From: an uncultured Clostridia bacterium
GTDB taxonomy: Bacteria > Bacillota_A > Clostridia > TANB77 > CAG-508
Assembly (NCBI GenBank): GCA_947628335.1
Contig: CANQZT010000043.1
Location: forward strand, 1-10,322
Direction: 5' to 3'
DNA length: 10,322 nucleotides
The position numbers and the translations under genes were made by a program. How positions within the stretch are numbered: the first letter of the stretch is position 1; the number at the start of each line of letters is the position of its first letter. Shown piece by piece: positions 8,123 through 10,322 of this stretch. The notes under the pieces are model-generated. The model was not told where the DNA came from and did not search any database. It saw only the letters and a program-made list of their open reading frames with translations.

Positions 8123-9996
8123 TGAAAGGTAATATTAAGGGGAGAATAGATTTAAGAATTTTATCACGAGTTTTTAAGTACATTACAAAAAACTATAAAT
8201 TCAGATTATTTTTGGTAATACTTTGTCTTTTACTTACTACTGCGTCATCTGTAGCTGCAAACCTTTATTTACAAACGCTAATAGATGATTATATAATGCC
8301 ACTTGTTGGTGCAACGAATGCAATATATACATCACTTATAGAAGCAATAGAAATGATGATAGTTATTTATGGCGTAGGTGTAATTTCAAGTTTTTTTTCA
8401 ACTAGACTAATGGTAAAAGTGTCTGAGGGGACAATGAAGAAAATCAGAGATGAGATGTTTATGAAAATGCAAAGATTACCTATAAGATATTTTGATACAC
8501 ATTCTCATGGAGATATAATGAGTAGATATACAAATGATATAGATACATTGAGTCAAATGATTTCGCAAAGTATACCAGAAATGTTTTCTGTAATTACGAC
8601 GATAATTGTTATATTTATTGCAATGATAGTAACAAATATATATTTAACAATAGTTGTTATATTATTTTTTGCGTTAATATTATTTGTAACTAAATTTATG
8701 ACATCAAGAAGTGGTAGTTATTTTGAAAAACAACAAGAAGCTGTGGGAAAATTAAATGGATATATAGAAGAAATGATAAATGGTCAAAAAGTAGTAAAAG
8801 TATTTTGTTATGAGGATAGAGCAAAGAAAAGATTTGATGAATTAAATGAAGAATTATCTAGAAACGTATATAATGCAAATAAATTTGTAAATTGTATAGG
8901 ACCTGTAAATGGAAATTTAGGAAATACTTTATATGCAGTTTTGGCAATTGTGGGAGGATTACTTGCTGTTAATGGTATAGGTAATGTTACTGTTGGAATG
9001 ATAGTTGCATTTTTGCAATTAAGTAAAACTTTTATCGGCCCAATAAATAAAATTTCTAGACAATTAAATTCTATAGTTATGGCTGTTGCAGGAGCAAAAA
9101 GGATTTTTGAATTTATGGATGAAGAGCCAGAGCAAGATAATGGTAAAGTTACATTAGTAAATGTTGAAGAACAAGATGGAAAAATTATAGAAGTGGAGAA
9201 AAGAACAGGAAAATGGGCTTGGAAATATCCACACTCAGATGGAAGAATAGAGTATATAAAACTAGCTGGTCATATAGAATTTTACGATGTTGATTTTGGA
9301 TATGAAGAAGATGAAATTGTATTACACAATATTAGTTTATATGCAAAGCCAGGTCAAAAGATTGCATTTGTTGGTGCAACAGGGGCTGGAAAAACAACAA
9401 TTACAAATTTAATAAATCGTTTTTATGATATTGAGGATGGAAAAATTAGATACGATGGAATAAATATTAATAAAATAAAGAAAAACGATTTAAGATCTTC
9501 TTTAGGAATGGTTTTACAAGATACAAATCTTTTTACGGGAACAATAAAAGACAATATAAAATATGGAAGAGAGGAGAGTACAGATGAAGAGGTAATAAAT
9601 GCAGCAAAACTTGCTAATGCACATAGTTTTATATCAAGACTACCCAATGGGTATGAGACTGAATTGTCGTCAGATGGAGCAAGCCTTTCTCAAGGTCAAA
9701 GACAATTATTAGCAATAGCGAGATGTGCTCTTTGTGATCCTCCTGTAATGATACTTGATGAAGCAACATCAAGTATAGATACGCGAACAGAAAAGATTGT
9801 GCAGGATGGAATGGATAAATTAATGGAAGGAAGAACAGTATTTGTAATTGCACATAGATTGTCAACTGTTAGAAATGCAAAAGCAATTATAGTACTTGAT
9901 CATGGAAAAATAATAGAAAGAGGTACTCATGATGATTTGATTGCAATAAAAGGTCAATATTATAAACTATATACAGGAGCATTTGAGCTAGAATAA
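8119..9996 (+). CDS. ABC exporter subunit with canonical ATP site (heterodimer partner B)
   Basis: A half-transporter of 625 residues. Membrane segments lie at about 30-50, 78-96, 155-173, 175-193, 268-287 and 289-307. Residues about 340-382 form an extra linker containing KRTGKWAWKYPHSDG, found in this exporter branch between membrane and ATPase domains. The ATPase domain has Walker A GATGAGKTT at 419-427, Q-loop Gln467, signature LSQGQ at 523-527, Walker B ILDEATS with Asp547 and catalytic Glu548, and switch His579. It supplies the active Walker sites. Its LSQGQ, differing from LSGGQ, faces the partner's degenerate site, the expected asymmetry of a heterodimer. ATGA overlap (8119-8122) with the first subunit shows translational coupling. 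AAGGAGG lies six bases before this ATG. A second ATG at 8122 is an equally spaced alternative. Likely a drug, lipid or peptide exporter; substrate not determinable. Confidence 0.95.
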   Translation: MMKGNIKGRIDLRILSRVFKYITKNYKFRLFLVILCLLLTTASSVAANLYLQTLIDDYIMPLVGATNAIYTSLIEAIEMMIVIYGVGVISSFFSTRLMVKVSEGTMKKIRDEMFMKMQRLPIRYFDTHSHGDIMSRYTNDIDTLSQMISQSIPEMFSVITTIIVIFIAMIVTNIYLTIVVILFFALILFVTKFMTSRSGSYFEKQQEAVGKLNGYIEEMINGQKVVKVFCYEDRAKKRFDELNEELSRNVYNANKFVNCIGPVNGNLGNTLYAVLAIVGGLLAVNGIGNVTVGMIVAFLQLSKTFIGPINKISRQLNSIVMAVAGAKRIFEFMDEEPEQDNGKVTLVNVEEQDGKIIEVEKRTGKWAWKYPHSDGRIEYIKLAGHIEFYDVDFGYEEDEIVLHNISLYAKPGQKIAFVGATGAGKTTITNLINRFYDIEDGKIRYDGININKIKKNDLRSSLGMVLQDTNLFTGTIKDNIKYGREESTDEEVINAAKLANAHSFISRLPNGYETELSSDGASLSQGQRQLLAIARCALCDPPVMILDEATSSIDTRTEKIVQDGMDKLMEGRTVFVIAHRLSTVRNAKAIIVLDHGKIIERGTHDDLIAIKGQYYKLYTGAFELE

Positions 9997-10015
9997 AATT
10001 TGCAATGTTATAATC

Positions 10016-10054
10016 TTTAAATAATAGGGAAGTAGAACTTTCCTATTATTTAAA
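10016..10054. terminator. Near-perfect hairpin terminator after the ABC operon
   Basis: Bases 10016-10033 pair with 10037-10054 over 18 positions with one G-T pair and a three-base loop (AGA). The A/T-rich base of the stem supplies the T-rich tail, since no separate long T run follows on the plus strand. The structure is nearly symmetric and could stop transcription from either side. It starts about 20 bases after the exporter stop codon. Confidence 0.75.
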
Positions 10055-10072
10055 AAATTAAGAAGTCAGATA

Positions 10073-10101
10073 TTGACGGACTCTTTATAATATGATAATA
10101 T
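10073..10101 (+). promoter_or_regulatory. Promoter in front of the tRNA-Leu-like sequence
   Basis: TTGACG at 10073-10078 with TAATAT at 10096-10101 (17-base spacer). An overlapping TGATAATAT allows slightly different -10 placement. It begins just after the exporter terminator and about 30 bases before the tRNA-like 5' end, a normal layout for a tRNA promoter. Confidence 0.6.
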
Positions 10102-10130
10102 AAAGCTATAATTTAATTTTAACTAAATAA

Positions 10131-10172
10131 GCCGGTGTGCTGGAATTGGTAGACGGGGCAGACTCAAAATCT
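10131..10172 (+). pseudogene. 5' half of a tRNA-Leu(CAA) gene without recognisable 3' half
   Basis: GCCGGTG (10131-10137) matches a tRNA-Leu acceptor 5' strand. The D arm follows with C10-G25, U11-G24 and G12-C23 pairing and the AATTGGTAGA loop. The anticodon stem strand GCAGA is at 10158-10162, and the 7-base loop CTCAAAA (10163-10169) carries anticodon CAA at 10165-10167. The 3' stem strand is only TCT (10170-10172) and then breaks, since the next bases are AA rather than the GC needed to pair. No T arm (GGTTCRANNCC) and no CACCGGC acceptor strand occur in the remaining 150 bases. The 5' half is well preserved and has a promoter. It may be a decayed copy, a recombined copy, or a gene interrupted by an insertion or intron that extends past the window. 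Confidence 0.65.
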
Positions 10173-10203
10173 AAATGGATTTTTTAATTAGTAAATCATA
10201 GAT
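10169..10203 (+). repeat. Imperfect hairpin replacing the tRNA 3' half
   Basis: ATCT (10169-10172) pairs with AGAT (10200-10203), and ATGGATTT (10175-10182) with AAATCAT (10193-10199) with one bulged G. It shares TCT with the anticodon stem. In an alternative fold AAAATCT (10166-10172) pairs with GGATTTT (10177-10183) around a four-base loop. Confidence 0.4.
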
Positions 10204-10219
10204 GTATTGAAAATAATAG

Positions 10220-10275
10220 TGTTTAGATATTTGCTAGAATGTAAAATTACTTAAACATCTAACAAATATCTAACA
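10220..10275. repeat. Long inverted repeat between two tRNA-Leu-like sequences
   Basis: TTAGATATTTG (10223-10233) and CAAATATCTAA (10263-10273) are perfect 11-base arms. Allowing one bulged T the stem extends to 13 pairs (10220-10233 with 10263-10275). The loop is 29 bases. No T run follows, so it is not a standard terminator. GTAAAATT occurs in the loop at 10241 and again at 10281, exactly 40 bases apart. Confidence 0.6.
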
Positions 10276-10307
10276 TAATTGTAAAATTGCCCAAATTTGT
10301 AAAACAT

Positions 10308-10322
10308 GTCGATGTGGCGGAA
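10308..10322 (+). tRNA. Probable start of a second tRNA-Leu, cut by window edge
   Basis: The last 15 bases, GTCGATGTGGCGGAA, match the acceptor strand, U8-G9 and D-stem start of a tRNA-Leu (the TGGCGGAA block is typical). Only the first fifth of a tRNA is visible, so the anticodon and integrity are unknown. Confidence 0.45.

Noticed and set aside
10131..10322. Confident group I intron in the tRNA-Leu gene
   Set aside because: Only a P1-like pairing is seen. No conserved P7 (GACTA-type) core lies in the remaining bases, and tRNA-Leu introns normally sit inside the anticodon loop, not after it.
1..10322. CRISPR arrays, insertion sequences, prophage or toxin-antitoxin genes
   Set aside because: No regularly spaced repeats, transposase or integrase motifs, or small paired toxin/antitoxin frames were seen on either strand.

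Overview
The window is chromosomal DNA from a low-GC, Gram-positive anaerobe of the Clostridia type. The grounds are strongly A/T-rich codons and intergenic DNA, AGGAGG-type ribosome binding sites, a SecA with a C-terminal SEC-C zinc motif, a spore-lysin-like GH18 enzyme and a Firmicutes-style heterodimeric ABC exporter. Species cannot be assigned from the sequence. No transposase, integrase, CRISPR array or phage gene is visible.

Layout. (1) Positions 1-223, minus strand: the 5' part of a small zinc-ribbon/helix-turn-helix gene resembling the YvyF flagellar-operon family, cut by the window edge. (2) 224-397: a very A/T-rich divergent promoter region. (3) 398-2065: a membrane-anchored cell-wall GH18 glycosidase. 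(4) 2143-4869: secA, the preprotein translocase motor. The GH18 and secA promoters are near copies of each other. (5) 4870-5089: a strong promoter followed by a structured RNA of about 135 nt that ends in an intrinsic terminator, just before a small kinase gene. (6) 5090-5653: a P-loop kinase of unknown substrate. (7) 5742-6326: a HAD-type 5'-nucleotidase-like phosphatase with its own extended -10 promoter. (8) 6395-8122 and 8119-9996: two overlapping genes for an asymmetric ABC exporter, closed by a near-perfect terminator hairpin. (9) 9997-10322: no protein gene. This 326-base stretch holds the terminator, a promoter, the 5' half of a tRNA-Leu(CAA) with no recognisable 3' half, two imperfect hairpins, and at the very end what looks like the start of another tRNA-Leu.

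How the genes relate. GH18 and SecA are envelope and secretion functions under matching promoters. The kinase, phosphatase and exporter lie head to tail on the same strand. The leader/terminator in front of the kinase suggests conditional expression, but nothing shows that all four proteins act in one pathway.

The two places most worth a second look are the leader RNA at 4922-5056, which can fold into mutually exclusive terminator and antiterminator forms and matches no riboswitch class I recognise, and the half tRNA-Leu with flanking hairpins at 10131-10276.
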